In this document: positions 32,721-43,975 of the stretch, piece by piece
Layout: each line of letters opens with the position of its first letter
How positions within the stretch are numbered: the stretch's first letter is position 1
From: Erinaceus europaeus
Taxonomy: Eukaryota > Chordata > Mammalia > Eulipotyphla > Erinaceidae
Direction of reading: 5' to 3'
Assembly: GCF_950295315.1 (NCBI RefSeq)
Contig: NC_080176.1
Location: 33,011,006 to 33,075,005, forward strand
Length of the DNA: 64,000 nucleotides
Notes under the pieces: generated by a model
Told to the model about the DNA's origin: nothing
The model's input: the letters and a program-made list of their open reading frames with translations, nothing else
The model's database searches: none
Program-made: the position numbers and the translations under genes

Positions 32721-33564
32721 TGCATATAGTCAGGAGAGTTGGGCTTCACAGGGAGAAAACATTTCCATAAACAGCGTCTGTGGAGCATGGAGGTGCCCAA
32801 CAGCCTCCAGGGTACCTCCTCCATTTGTTCCTGGTTCATCCTGTTTTTCTTTCCCTCCCACCTGTCATTTCCTAATTGCTTCAGGGTAAACTCTTGTCAC
32901 TACAAAGCAAACAGCCTCTCTCTGTCAAGAGCAGTTTTGATCAGTCAACCACAGCACACATGAAGGGAGAGGGCAGCTGAAGGAGAAACACTGCCAGGAG
33001 AGCAGAGCAATGGTGACAGGTTCATTGTTCCCTTTCCAAAAAGTGAAGGGAAATTTTACTTCAGGTTATCTAACACTTTTGCAACAATTCTTTGAGATGT
33101 CAGGTCCAAATATAAGAGGCACGTTCTTTGCAGAAAACTTGTGTGGCTGCCTCTGGCCTAACAATCTGTTGTTCATGTGGGCTCACCCAGGTTCCCTTTC
33201 CTGTTGTCAACCTCAGCTCTCAACATACCCCACCTGCTCTGCAGAGCTATTTGTGATCCACAGCTGTGGTTGGGACCCTTTGGAATTCATTTAGCTCTAT
33301 TGTTACTATTCTCTTCAAGAGTACAGATTTCTCTGAGTTTATTATAGGGCTACATAGTTGCTGTTTTGTATCTAAAACTTCTCATTCAAAATCAAAGGAA
33401 TCTCAATGCATCAATTTAAAAATTTTGTAAATAACCTTGGGTTAATGTTCTACCGATTACAATATTATATATTTCTTTCTTCACCCCCTCCTAGCTTATT
33501 TGCCTTTGTTCTGAGTGGACTATACAATGCTATATTTTTGTAAGTCCTCTGCCCCAGCCAGTCT
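32721..33564. other. Unassigned stretch
   Basis: GC is moderate, with no recognised repeat. Two short frames (32739-32963, 33010-33294) show no known domain. Probably unique DNA. Confidence 0.35.
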
Positions 33565-33675
33565 TTTTAAAATTGATTTAATAATGAATGACAAGACCAT
33601 AGGATAAGAGGAGCACAATTCCACACAATTCCCAATACCAGAGTTTCATATCCCACCCATTACACTAGAAGCTTT
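33565..33675 (-). mobile_element. L1 3' terminal fragment, minus strand
   Basis: GACAAGACCATAGGATAAGAGGAGCACAATTCCACACAATTCCC is the L1 3' end reversed, about 110 bp long. Confidence 0.8.
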
Positions 33676-33682
33676 TTTAAAA

Positions 33683-33772
33683 AAATGTTTTTTTTTTTAT
33701 TTATTTTATCTTATTTGCCTCCAGGGTTATTGCTGGGGTTTGGTGCCTGCACCACGAATCCACTGCTCCTTA
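33683..33772 (-). mobile_element. SINE 3' module fragment, minus strand
   Basis: Poly-T followed by TTGCCTCCAGGGTTATTGCTGGGGTTTGGTGCCTGCACCACGAATCCACTGCTCC is the 3' end of a long-form ERI-type SINE. The element is severely 5'-truncated. Confidence 0.8.
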
Positions 33773-33779
33773 GTGCAGC

Positions 33780-34560
33780 CTGGAATGTTCCTAGCCATGA
33801 CCACAGAATGTGAGCTCAGACCTACAAGGATGCAGAGGTTACACAGGCTGTTGTGCTGAATACAAGCCTCAGATCAAATTGATAGGGTTTGCAGTTAACA
33901 GTATTTTTATACTTTTCTCATATTTGGGAGCTACTCTTTTAACTGATCCAGCTTTCTAGTCCTTTTTCCAACTATGACACCATCTCCCCAGAAAATAACT
34001 TGGGTCAATCTGCATATTAGAAGTCAGGCCCAGGAAAAAAATCAGTAAAGTCATGGATCCCTGGGAATATTTCTAAAATAGACCTACTAGCTTTATCCAA
34101 AATGAAGACCCCAAATCTTCCTCTGCAATATTCTTGCCTTTAATCTCATGATTAGTCAACAATTTGTTCTGCTTTATATCTTAACTCTTTTTCAGCCACC
34201 AGGTTCCAGATATTAACATGATGTCAACCTTACTTCCCTGGACAGAGGACCCCACCAATGTGTCCTGGAGCCCTGCTTCCCTAGAACCCTGCCCCAACTA
34301 GGGGAAGAGAGAGACAGGCTGGGAGTATGGATTGAGTTACCAATGCCCATGTTCAGTGGGGAAGCAATTACAGAAGCCAGATCTTTCATCTTCTACACCC
34401 GACAATGATCCTGAGTCTATACTCCCAGGGGGATAAAAAATAGGAAAGCTATCAAGGAAGGTAATCAGATATGGAACTCTGGTATTGAGAATTCTGGAGA
34501 TCTTTACAACTCTTATTCTATTATCTTGTCAATATTTCCATTTTATAAATAAAAAAAAAA
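33780..34560 (+). mobile_element. L1 3' UTR, older type
   Basis: TGGAATGTTCCTAGCCATGACCACAG...CAACTATGACACCATCTCCCCAG...CCACCAGGTTCCAGATATTAACATG...TTATAAATAAAAAAAAAA. Confidence 0.85.
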
Positions 34561-34566
34561 AAAGCC

Positions 34567-34880
34567 AGGGGCCAGTGCAAAGCACAAGGATGGGCATAAG
34601 GATCCAAGTTCCAGCTCCAGGCTCCCCATCTGCAGGCAGGTAGCTTTACAAGTGGTGAAGCAAGTCTGCAGGTGTCTATCTTTTCCTCCCCCTCCGTCTT
34701 CCCATCCTCTCTGTTTCTCTCTGTCCTATCCAACAATGATTACAGCAACAACAGTAATAACAACAGCAATGATAAAAAAAAAACCAAGGCAACAAAAGGG
34801 AAAAAATGGCCTCCAGGAGCAGTGGATTTGTAGTGTAGGCACTGAGCCCCAGAAATAACCCTGGAGGTAACAAACAAACC
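34567..34880 (+). mobile_element. ERI-type SINE, long form, head truncated
   Basis: GGGGCCAGTGCAAAGCACAAGG: the A-box region is deleted. The body and 3' module (GCCTCCAGGAGCAGTGG...AACCCTGGAGG) are intact. Confidence 0.88.
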
Positions 34881-35041
34881 AACAAAAACCTTAGCCCAGG
34901 GAAGGCTGGGGAAGTACCATAAGTATATTCTCTAGCGACATAAAAATTGAATTGAGATTATGTTCAGTCCCTCTTTCAACACCTACGTGTTGAACACTTA
35001 CTGCATACAATAGAGTCAGTTAAGAGTTAAAGTGATCGTGT

Positions 35042-35215
35042 AGGGGAGATAGCATAATGGTTATGCAAAGAGACCCTTATGCCTGAGGCTCCGAAGTCCC
35101 AGGTTCAATACCTTGCAACACAATAAACCAGAGCTGATCAGTGCTCTGGTGTTTCTTGCTCTGTGTGCGTCTATCTGCATCTCTCTCAAAAATAAAAAGC
35201 AATAAAAAAAAATCT
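35042..35215 (+). mobile_element. Second-family SINE (ATAATGGTTATG type)
   Basis: GGGGAGATAGCATAATGGTTATGC...GAGACCCTTATGCCTGAGG...AGTCCCAGGTTCAATACC...AACCAGAGCTGATCAGTGCTCTGG, then a pyrimidine run and A-rich tail. This is the best copy of this family in the window. GAGCTGATCAGTGCTC is a near-palindrome. Confidence 0.75.
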
Positions 35216-35224
35216 GTTAGCCCC

Positions 35225-36065
35225 TGTCATCCTGAATGAGTAATAAAAATGAGATATTCCTCATAGTGGAATTTTATTCAGCTATTAGAAGAGAATTTTT
35301 CCATTTGCAATGACATAGAGTACATTATGATAAATAGAAGAAACCAGTCTGATAAAGAAAAACACCATGACAATTATATCACAATAAGTAAATAAAAAAA
35401 GAAAAAGGAGAAGTTGACGTATGATATAAGTATAGCTAGCACATCAGCTATTATTACTGGGACAGAAAAACTCATACTTTGCCTATCTGATTAATTGAAA
35501 ACTGTTCATATTGAAATCATGGTGTGGGTTCAGAAAAGAAAAATATCGCAGGTGGAGTAAGAGAAAATGTGGTCCTCACTGGATATCAGAGGAGAGGGTG
35601 AGAGAACTCTTAAAGGCCTGGCTCTGTGACTCTGTGTGGTTGGCATCCCACTCCAAGAAACACAAACTGCCACTAGTATAGGAAAACTTTAATCAGATCT
35701 GGTTTCCTGAGAATTTGTTTGCCAAACCCACATACCCACTTATCACACTAATCAGAAAATATTTATAAGATATCAGGACATGTAGAACATCTTTAAGCTA
35801 GGAGACAAATGTACATTAAAGCAGATCATACATCAAAGAATGGTACAGTTGCATGAGATAAAATCTGCTTAGAAAGACAGGTTAAAGGTGTATTGCACCA
35901 AAGTAAAAGTCTCCGGGGTGGGAAGGGGGAGAGTACAAGTCCTGAAAAAGGATGACAGAGGACCTCAAGGGGGATGTACTGTTATGTGGAAAACTGAGAA
36001 ATGTTATGCATGTACAAACTATTGTATTCACTGTCAAATGTAAAACATGAATTCCCCAATAAAGG
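35225..36065 (+). mobile_element. Old L1 3' end
   Basis: GTGGAATTTTATTCAGCTATTAGAAG...TGACATAGAG (ORF2 end) and GGTGTATTGCACCAAAGTAAAAG...GCATGTACAAACTATTGTATTCACTGTC...CCAATAAAGGG (3' UTR). The central part (35400-35860) is diverged. Confidence 0.7.
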
Positions 36066-36067
36066 GA

Positions 36068-36123
<56 letters not shown>
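36066..36123 (+). repeat. (AAAG)n microsatellite at the L1 tail
   Basis: About 14 AAAG units directly after the L1 polyadenylation region. It has grown from the A-rich tail. Confidence 0.97.
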
Positions 36124-36245
36124 GGTTAAAGAACTATCAGTTTAATGCTATGGAAAGTAAAGTAAGGAGACATTCCATCCAGCCAGGCAGGAAAGTTTTA
36201 GAGTAAGCTTGTGGAGACTAGTACAGTTAAAGATGCAAACAGTAT

Positions 36246-36425
36246 AGCAGAATAGCTCATATGAATAGTGTACTGCTTTGTCACGAGTGACCCAGGTTAG
36301 AGCCTAGCCCATCCCCATCATGTTGAAGGAAGCTTCATTACTCCGTCCTCTCTCTCCGACTCCCTCATTACTCTGTCCTCTCTCTCTCTGCTCTGTCTCT
36401 ATCTAAAAGTAAATAAAATGAAATA
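36246..36425 (+). mobile_element. Third-family SINE
   Basis: GCAGAATAGCTCATATGAATAGTG...GTGACCCAGGTTAGAGCC...GTTGAAGGAAGCTTCATTAC...TCTGTCTCTATCTAAAAGTAAATAAAATG. Confidence 0.65.
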
Positions 36426-36730
36426 AAGATACAAATTCACAAAGGTGGGAAAGAGAAGTGGTTAAAGTCAAGGTATATAGTATATAGAGGTAGATAGTAT
36501 ATTAAGATTCTCCAGAGAAAAAGAACTGTGTGTGTGTGTGTAACAGATATTGATATTGATGACAGGTAAATGAACAGAGACATATATTCAGACATATACT
36601 ACATGATTACATTTCAGTCAGTGAAATAGGTAGCCACCTAGTTTTCTGTAAATATACTAGAACAATGAAACTGCCTATAAAGATTAGTTTCTTAGAATAC
36701 ATCATCATCATGAATCAAAACATGAGATTT

Positions 36731-38256
36731 TGTACACTCCTAGCAAAATGTAGACATATAAATCACTAGTTAATTAATATGAGAGGGGGAAATCAATCGT
36801 ATGTCTCAAAGTTTTTCAAAACACAAACTGAACCTTTTTAATATATAAGCTGTGTATTTGATATGCAGACTCTCTCAAAAGCCTAGACAAAGTAGATCAG
36901 AAGCATCCAATAGCACAGCTATATACAAGATACTAGTTACTGTACAGCAGAACATAACAAAAGGACTTTTCAAAGTTAACCCAATTACCAAACAATGTGA
37001 TGATAACATTAACTATCGATTGTCTTTTTGAACCCTAAGACAGCAGGAACCTCACATCTCCACTATAGAGCCTCTACTTCCCCCAGTCCTGGAACCCTTG
37101 GATAGGGCGCACTTTCCTGTATGCCTCTCCCAATCCATATCAAATAATATTGCATCCGCCGATCACAACCTAACCAATGCAACGATTGCCACCTCAACAT
37201 GCTTCACCTCAGACTGTGTCCAGAGACTTCACGTGTGGAATGACAACCCTTTAGCTTCATTACTCGGGTGAGACCTTTCCTTTTATAGTACAATCTAATT
37301 TCATCTCAGGTGGTTCACTTTCTGACAAAGTCCCAAAACCTAGATATACACCAGTTTCTGTGAGAGAGAGCTTATGTTCACGCGTATGCATAAACTACTG
37401 CAAAATATATACCTGAAAGCAGAAGTACACTATAGTTTGCAGTGAGTACCTCCCTAACACTTCCTCTCCACTATTCCAAGCTTTGGGTCCATGATTGCTC
37501 AACAATTTGTTTGGCTTTGTATGTTAACTCTCTTTTCAGTCACCAGGTTCCAGATGCCATCAGGATGCTGGCCAGGCTTCCCTGGACTGAAGACCCCACC
37601 AATGTGTCCTGGAGCTCAGCTTCCCCAGAGACACACCCTACTAGGGAAAGAGAGAGGCAGACTGGGAGTATGGACCGACCAGTCAACGCCCATGTTCAGC
37701 GGGGAAGCAATTACAGAAACCAGACATTCTACCTTCTGCAACCCTCAATGACCCTGGGTCCATGCTCCCAGAGGGATAGAGAATGGGAAAGCTATCAGGG
37801 GAGGGGGTGGGATATGGAGATTGGGTGGTGGGAATTGTGTGGAGTTGTACCCCTCCTACTTTGTTGTTAAAATTCGGAAGGCTCCTGCCGGCAGGGCTAG
37901 CTTCATGGGCGGGTAACAGAGACGCGGAGACAACGGCTGGGCAGGGAAGCTGTATTTCTTTATTCAGGAACAACGATTCATAAACTAAGACAAACTAATC
38001 ACCAAACAGAACTCTGCTGTCTCTTTGCAGCGGCACAAGCACTCTCCCTTACTCTGGAACTCAGGAACTCAGCAACTCTGGCGGGGTTCCTAGGGGCGGG
38101 GCCAAGCGGGCCCGCGAAAATTAACTGGACTGATCTAATTCTCTTGGTGGGGGAGGGCTAGAACAAACCAATGTAAAGCATATGACACTACCCTATGGTT
38201 TTGTTAATTAATCCTTTCTTAAATTAAAAAAATTAAAAAAAACAAAAACAAAGAAA
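36731..38256 (+). mobile_element. Young truncated L1 3' UTR, split by a solo LTR
   Basis: It starts within the young-type 3' UTR (TGTACACTCCTAGCAAAATG) and runs to the end, with a tail. A perfect 14-bp TSD AAAACATGAGATTT lies at 36717-36730 and 38257-38270. It has no coding sequence. An LTR interrupts it at 37862-38187. Confidence 0.94.
37862..38187 (-). mobile_element. Solo LTR, IAP/ERVK-like size and ends
   Basis: 326 bp. On the minus strand it starts TGTCATATGC and ends TTTTAACAACA, with a poly(A) signal AATAAA (plus-strand TTTATT at 37959-37964) and a GC-rich stretch containing CGCGGGCCCGC. Flanks are CTACTT and CTACCC, a 6-bp duplication with two changes (both G to A on the minus strand). 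Other copies of the host L1 give CTACCC as the original site. The size, ends and 6-bp target fit class II elements. It shares no obvious sequence with the LTR family at 4324. Confidence 0.82.
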
Positions 38257-38551
38257 AAAACATGAGATTTATGGTAAGATGTACTGGTACATGTGAGCAC
38301 AGAGGTTTGAGAATTATAATAATTGACCAACTGGAGATCCAAGAAAACTGACTGATGATGAATTAGAATCATTCTGAGTGCAAACTGTGTAGAACTAGCA
38401 GACCAATGGTGTAGTTTCTTTCTAGAAGCCATTTAGGTTGAGACCTAAGAAGAGCTGATGCTTTAATCTCTGAGCCAGAAGGAAAAGACTGATGTTCCAT
38501 CTTACACCAGGCAATAGTTCCTCCCTTACTAGTAAAAAAAAAAAAATCCGG

Positions 38552-38660
38552 AGACCGGGTGGTAGGAACTGTGTGGAGTTGTACCCCTCCTATCCTACGG
38601 TTTTGTTAATGTCTCCTTTCTTAAATAAATAAATAAATAAATAAATAAATTCTAAAATAA
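38552..38660 (+). mobile_element. L1 3' terminal fragment
   Basis: GGTGGTAGGAACTGTGTGGAGTTGTACCCC...CCTACGGTTTTGTTAATGTCTCC followed by (AAAT)n. About 105 bp. Confidence 0.85.
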
Positions 38661-39558
38661 AAAATGTCAGTTTGTTCTAGCCAGACTCACACTAGGAAGG
38701 ACAACTGCTTTCCCTACTCTACTGATCCAAACATCAATCTCATCCCAAAACACCTTTCTAGGGTGATTGAGCACATATTTGAGCACAGGTGACCAAGTCT
38801 GGTTGACACATAAAAATGACCATCATTAAGTGCTAATGAAGGTAAGCATATACAGGAGCATCCCAACTCTGGTTCAGCTGAAGCAATGCTTTCTTGCCTC
38901 TAAAGCATTTTGAGATTTATGATTTTATTTTAATCTTCTGTCTATCCTTAGAGCTATGTCTTTTGAGACCATAGATACTTTAAGAACAATGGCTATAGAG
39001 AGTTTGTAGTTAATTTTGGGTGAGAATCAGTGCCTCAAACCCTGACTTTCCTGAGTAGTCCCTGACCACTTCCATTCTGTTCTCATTTATTTAGATGTCC
39101 TAGGGTCTAAGAAAAGTCTTACTGTTTGTATTGTTAAGTCTACCCCTCCAGCTGGATCAGGGCATGCATCCCTGTGCCCCAGGTCATGCCCTTGAAGGTG
39201 ACAAGCCAGTCCTCAGACTGTTTGAGGTGAGATTTCAACATGTATAAAGATCTGGATACAAGAAAAGGTTAAACTCATCAGAGAACAAATGTTGAAGTGA
39301 TAGGTGGTAAAATCAGAGTTAGAGGGCAGCAATGTCTCTGGAGCACAAGATCTAGGCATATAAGCCTCAAAGAGTAGAGCATGCAGGGTTGAAGGAGTGT
39401 CAGGAAGAGAAAAAAAGAATCTGGTCAGTTCTTTTATTCCATATATACTTCTTGAGATCCAAACCAATCTATAACCAAGCTGGGCAAGAAGCTTCAGTGT
39501 TGGAAGATTTAAGATAGTCAGTGGCCTCACTTCACAACTCAACTCTATAGCAGCACTA
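38661..39558. other. Unassigned, unique-looking stretch
   Basis: No recognisable gene or repeat. A 109-codon minus frame (39213-39542) has no known motif. Confidence 0.35.
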
Positions 39559-39568
39559 GCACCTGACT

Positions 39569-40098
39569 TCTTCTTCTCCTTCTCCTTCTCCTTCTCCTTC
39601 TCCTTCTTCTAGCATTTGCCTTTCTTCCGTAGCCAGTCAACAGCATCAGGTTGAGCCTTATGTAAAGTTTTGAGACCTCCTTTGAATCTGGAGAGGTGGC
39701 AGTCGTTGACTATGTGGGTCATAGTCTGTCTGTAGCTGCAGGGGCAGTTCGGGTCGTCTCTGGCTCCCCAGCGATGGAACATAGTGGCGCACCGGCCATG
39801 GCCTGTTTGATAGCGACTGAGGAGGGCCCAATCATAACGTACTAGGTCAAAGCCGGGTTGACGTTTGCAGGGGTCTGTGATGAGGTGTTTGTTCTTTACC
39901 TCAGCTGACTGCCAACTCTGTTTCCAAGAGTCTGGAACAGAGAAGTTCAGTGTAGGTGTAGGGGACCAGATTGGATGACGAGACGTCAAGCTTTGGACAG
40001 GGTGAGCGAAGATATCCGCGTATATTGGCAGGTCCAGTCGAGCGTAGACATGGGAAATGAACTTTGATGATGCCGCATCCCAACGAATATCTGGCGGG
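39569..40098 (-). mobile_element. 5'-truncated non-L1 LINE, Vingi-like
   Basis: 530 bp on the minus strand. The coding sequence of a retrotransposon C-terminus ends in TAG (39609-39611), followed at once by a (GAGAAG)n tail (39569-39608), so there is virtually no 3' UTR. A perfect 10-bp TSD (plus-strand GCACCTGACT) lies at 39559-39568 and 40099-40108. This structure (5' truncation, tandem-repeat tail, target duplication) is that of a non-LTR retrotransposon copy but does not match L1. From memory, Vingi elements of the Ingi-related group are the known non-L1 LINEs of hedgehogs. Confidence 0.82.
39609..40097 (-). pseudogene. C-terminal fragment of a Vingi/Ingi-like LINE polyprotein, frame open
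   Basis: About 162 codons are uninterrupted on the minus strand. The nominal Met at 40127 and the first 10 codons lie in flanking DNA and the TSD, so the true fragment begins at PPDIRWDAASSK. Counting from that Met, residues 100-113 read WALLSRYQTGHGRC. A probable zinc-binding cluster follows: Cys128, Cys130, His138, Cys143 (C-x-C-x7-H-x4-C). The rest is GGLKTLHKAQPDAVDWL up to KKGKC-stop. C-terminal Cys/His clusters of this kind are found after the reverse-transcriptase domain in several LINE clades. The endonuclease and reverse-transcriptase domains are missing, so this copy cannot move. The intact frame implies a fairly young insertion. Confidence 0.78.
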
Positions 40099-40108
40099 GC
40101 ACCTGACT

Positions 40109-41329
40109 GAGGCAAAGACACTGCCAAGCTGTTTGTCTAACCTGCTCTTCCAGGTTCACCAGGAAGACAGTACCCAGTAGCCCCTTAGGAAGTATGCATT
40201 GGTAGAGCCATTTCCAGCTTGGATCTATCAGGACTGGAGGATTGTGTCAGGATCCTAGACTGGTCAAGGCATGGAAAAATCAATTCAATTGCAACAGGCT
40301 CCAGTGTTCACTCTTTTCTCACTATCTCCTCCCAATCATCCTTTCCCCAACAGGAGTCTAAGCTTCCTTAGAAACTTCTGTTGAGATGTGTCTATCTGTG
40401 CACATACCAGGGTCTCAATCAGACAGATATGTGTCTAGGATGTTTGCATCTGACCAGCCTGAATCCAGGGAAAGGCAGATAGAACTAAGAGTGAGAGTGC
40501 TGCCATCCTTACCATGTCCAGGACCTGATAATGTCACTCATAGAAGACTAGAAACCTCTAGGTACCTACTCCTAGAATTCTCATCTCCCCAGTGCAGGGA
40601 AAGGAGAACTAAGCTTCCAGACAATTTCCAAAATTAACTTGTGCCAGACCCACAGGTCTGTCTGGAAGGCAGCGTTGTCAGGGCAACCCTGGCTAATGAA
40701 TACATATGCAAATGAGGTAAGAATCTATTCCTTACTCAAGGGTTGTGCTAAGTGCTTGCTCTTTCTGGGGTCTGGGGAAGAGAAAAACTGTTAGAAAAGC
40801 ATATGGTTACTAAAATTTGGGCAAAATGTTTGTTTTCAGAACTCACCATGAAAAGAGTTATTTTAAATTCGATCCTTACACAGAAAGCTTATCTGCAGAT
40901 CCTCTGGCACAGGCTACTTGCTTTCTGCCCTTCAGAGAAAAAAGTAGCAAGATGGAGGCAACTATCTAGATAACAGCCAATGAAGCCAAGTTTTATGCAT
41001 ATGGGAAATTTGTGTTGTAGTAAACCTAGCTGTCCCAGCAGCAGACCAGTAGCTTTTAACTTACTCTCCCCTGGCTCCTCATTAAAATGGCCTCAATACC
41101 CACAAACACACAAAGACTGAGAGTAGCAACTTGCACTGAGGGCAAGCAAAAACCAGAACCTAGATCTATGGCTCAGCTAAGCTGCCTGGAAGGAACTGGT
41201 CAGGAGTAGCCCTCATCCCTGGGTACAAATTCTGCATTAGCCAAAGTGACTTGAATAGAAATAGTCTATCCTGCCCCTCAAATGAATTCTATTCTGCTCT
41301 CACAGGAATCATCGTCCACCTAATTCTGA
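40109..41329. other. Unassigned, unique-looking stretch
   Basis: No gene, SINE or L1 recognised over 1.2 kb, unusual for this window. One exact octamer ATGCAAAT occurs near 40706. Possibly unique host sequence. Confidence 0.4.
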
Positions 41330-41455
41330 GAGCCCTAGGGAAATTTATTTAATTCTTCTGTGCTTCCATTTCCTCATCTGGAAAATGAGAATAATCAAAA
41401 AAGCTATTTCATAAGGAGAAGATTAAATGAGTTAATATAGGGAAAACGAGTATTT
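41330..41455 (+). repeat. MIR element fragment
   Basis: TTCCATTTCCTCATCTGGAAAATGAGAATAAT...GATTAAATGAGTTAATAT is the 3' half of the ancient mammalian MIR SINE in plus orientation. Confidence 0.8.
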
Positions 41456-41819
41456 CCCCTACCAGGAAGTAAGCACCACAAAGGCAGGGATTTGTCTGCA
41501 GGCTTCTTTGTGTTGCTCAAAAAAGAAAGAGGCCCAAATGGGAGTCACTTGTGCCAAGGTTTGTATCTATAAAACAAGACTTAATGTCTAACTTATTACA
41601 GTTTTAGCCTCTCCCAAGAATCTAATCTTAACCAGTCACTCTGGAATCATCGGTATGATAGACCATGCTATCTCACAGGGCAAGGTGACCTTACTGGAGA
41701 ATTCTATTCTCTTCCTCATATCAGACACTTCTGTCTATAAAATTTTTCCCTTCTATACAATTTTTTTAAACTCCTTTATTTGCTATAAAGTGACATGGCA
41801 CAATTCAAGAATCATTAGC

Positions 41820-41880
41820 TTTGTTTTGCTTTGCTTTGCTTTGCTTTGCTTCGCTTCGCTTCGCTTTGCTTTGCTTTGTA
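41820..41880 (+). repeat. (TTTGC)n pentanucleotide microsatellite with TTCGC variants
   Basis: About 12 pentamers. Three adjacent units are TTCGC instead of TTTGC. Confidence 0.95.
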
Positions 41881-43690
41881 TTTCCCCGATCGATGTCAAG
41901 GGCTTAGAAAGTACAGGACCTACCAAAGTGAGACTAAATTCCCAGGTGCTTCAGAAACCAAACACTGTTACATAGGTCACTTCAAAAAGGGAAAGAGTCT
42001 TCATTGCAGTGCGCAGTCCAGTGAAGGTGAGAGCAATGCTCAGATCTATTTTCCAGCCTTTTTGATTCAGGGAATATATATATAATTAGAAGGTAAGTCT
42101 AGAGACTTGTATCTTATTAAACTTGAAAACAGGATTCTGGACATATAGAATGTGGGGTCTAGAGGCCATTGAGACATCTGGTCTCCTGGATCACAAGGAC
42201 TTTTCTGTGCATTTTCACCTAAAACAAAACCTGTTTAAATTTCTTCTCACAATTTTGGAGGCACTTTTCACAGGAAAGAATCAGGTGCATGAGTTTTTGA
42301 TATTTGTCCTTCCTCTTACAAATCCAATTTTGCAAGAAACCTACTCCTATAAAAAAAAAAAAGTGTAGTGAAGAATTATTATTATTATCTTTTGTCTAAT
42401 TTAATTTACCCACCTCGGGTCAAGTAGCCCTGTTCACTTGGGGGTCACAGTTTCAGAAAGCATAAGGAAATGCTTGTGGAATGAATGACTCTGAATGTAG
42501 GGTTCAGACGGTGTGAAATGAGTGAGGGAGAGTCACCAGTGTCCCCTTTCCTGGGACATTCAACATGGCAGGAAAGACAGAGGGGGTAAGTAAGTGTCTG
42601 CTCAGGTGGGTGGCTGGAGATGCAGTGAGCAGGCACAAGGTACATTGCTTACTCAGGTTTGGACAGAGAACAGAGAAGGGATGCCTGGAAGAGAAAAAAT
42701 ATGCCCACCCAATCAGTTAGGCAGTTTGCATGAACTCTGTCTAGCCAAGGAACACAGTGAGAATGTGAGATTATTCACACAAGCTAAGGGCAACTCACAC
42801 ATCCTATTAAGGCAAAAAATCAGGCCAGGCCTAGTCATTTGTTTTTCATTAAAAGATCAATTTGTGGCAGTGGTAACATTATCTCTATGGGATATAAGAC
42901 ATGGTTTTGGCCATAGGAAAAAAAAAAGTCTTTAGGAAAAGCACACTTTTGAAACAAATTTAGCTACTGAAACCACAAGAAGTGTTTTGAAAAAGCCTAC
43001 TTCTTGTTCTCAGTAACTCTTGGAAGATATGAGCTATGAAAGACAAGCAAAAAGAAGCTACAGGAAAGGCCCTTATAACTAGAATGGAGAAAGTCACAAT
43101 AGATCATCTTTATCACCTGATAGTGAGGATGTGGTGTAAGTAATGAAATCATAACTTCCTGCTTTTTAATCTATCACAGAGCTCTGGGATCAAAGAAACC
43201 TAAATGAATAAAATTCAAGAAAGTGGTGGGACATTTCCAGTGAGAGAAATATTAGGGTAATAGAAGTGAGGCACACACCTAAGGTTGTGGGACCAATAAA
43301 TTGACAAAGAAAAGACAAACTAGGTGGCAGGCACCTGGCTGATGTAAGATCTTCTAATCACTTGGAAGCTTTGGGCAAGACACCAAAGCCCAATCACATT
43401 TTTCTGTGCCAGGCCAACAAATCACAAGGACTAAGCCATCCCACATGTATATCCAACAATGGAGTAGGGGGATTAAGAGTTCCAAAGAACTTGGGATCTC
43501 CTGTCTTCAGTGCTTTTCTCTTCTCTGGAGATAATGTTCAAAGAAGGGTAGGGCTGAGGTGCACCCAGGTGCACTCAGACTACGTCAGATTCAGAACTTT
43601 TGTGACCTGGGCCATCTGATTTTGACTCTGTCACTGAGAGGGAAGAGAATCTGGAGAACACTTGAGTAAATCAGGCCCTTTGTTTTCCTC
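41881..43690. other. Unassigned, unique-looking stretch
   Basis: 1.8 kb without a recognised repeat or credible coding exon. Small frames (42123-42368, 42594-42935, 43362-43619) have no known domain. Confidence 0.4.
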
Positions 43691-43694
43691 ACTT

Positions 43695-43975
43695 AGAGGG
43701 AAGCAAAAGGGTTAAGCACACATAGTACTACCAGTACAAGGATCCTGGTTTGAGCCTCAGCTCCCCATCTGCAAGGGATCACTTTACAAGCATTGAAGCT
43801 GGTCTGTAGGTGTCTACCTTTCTCTCTCCCTCTCTGTCTTCCCCTCTTCTCTCCATTTCTCTCTGCTGTCCTATCCAAAAACTCAAAAACTAAAAAAAAA
43901 AAAAAAAAAAAAAAAAGCCAAAGGAACAGTGGATTCAGTGCAAGCACCAAGCACCAGCAATAACCTTAGAGGCAA
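43695..43975 (+). mobile_element. ERI-type SINE, long form, diverged
   Basis: GCAAAAGGGTTAAGCACACATAG...GATCCTGGTTTGAGCCTCAGCTCCCCATCTGC..., a long A run (about 43892-43916), then the 3' module (AGCCAAAGGAACAGTGGATTC...AACCTTAGAGGC). Confidence 0.8.

Noticed and set aside
39609..40127. Treating the 172-codon minus-strand frame as a host gene starting at 40127
   Set aside because: A 10-bp TSD cuts through codons 7-10, showing that the first codons are flanking DNA and the rest is a truncated transposon.
40706..40713. Octamer ATGCAAAT as a promoter or enhancer element
   Set aside because: A single 8-base match with no neighbouring promoter features is expected by chance in 64 kb.
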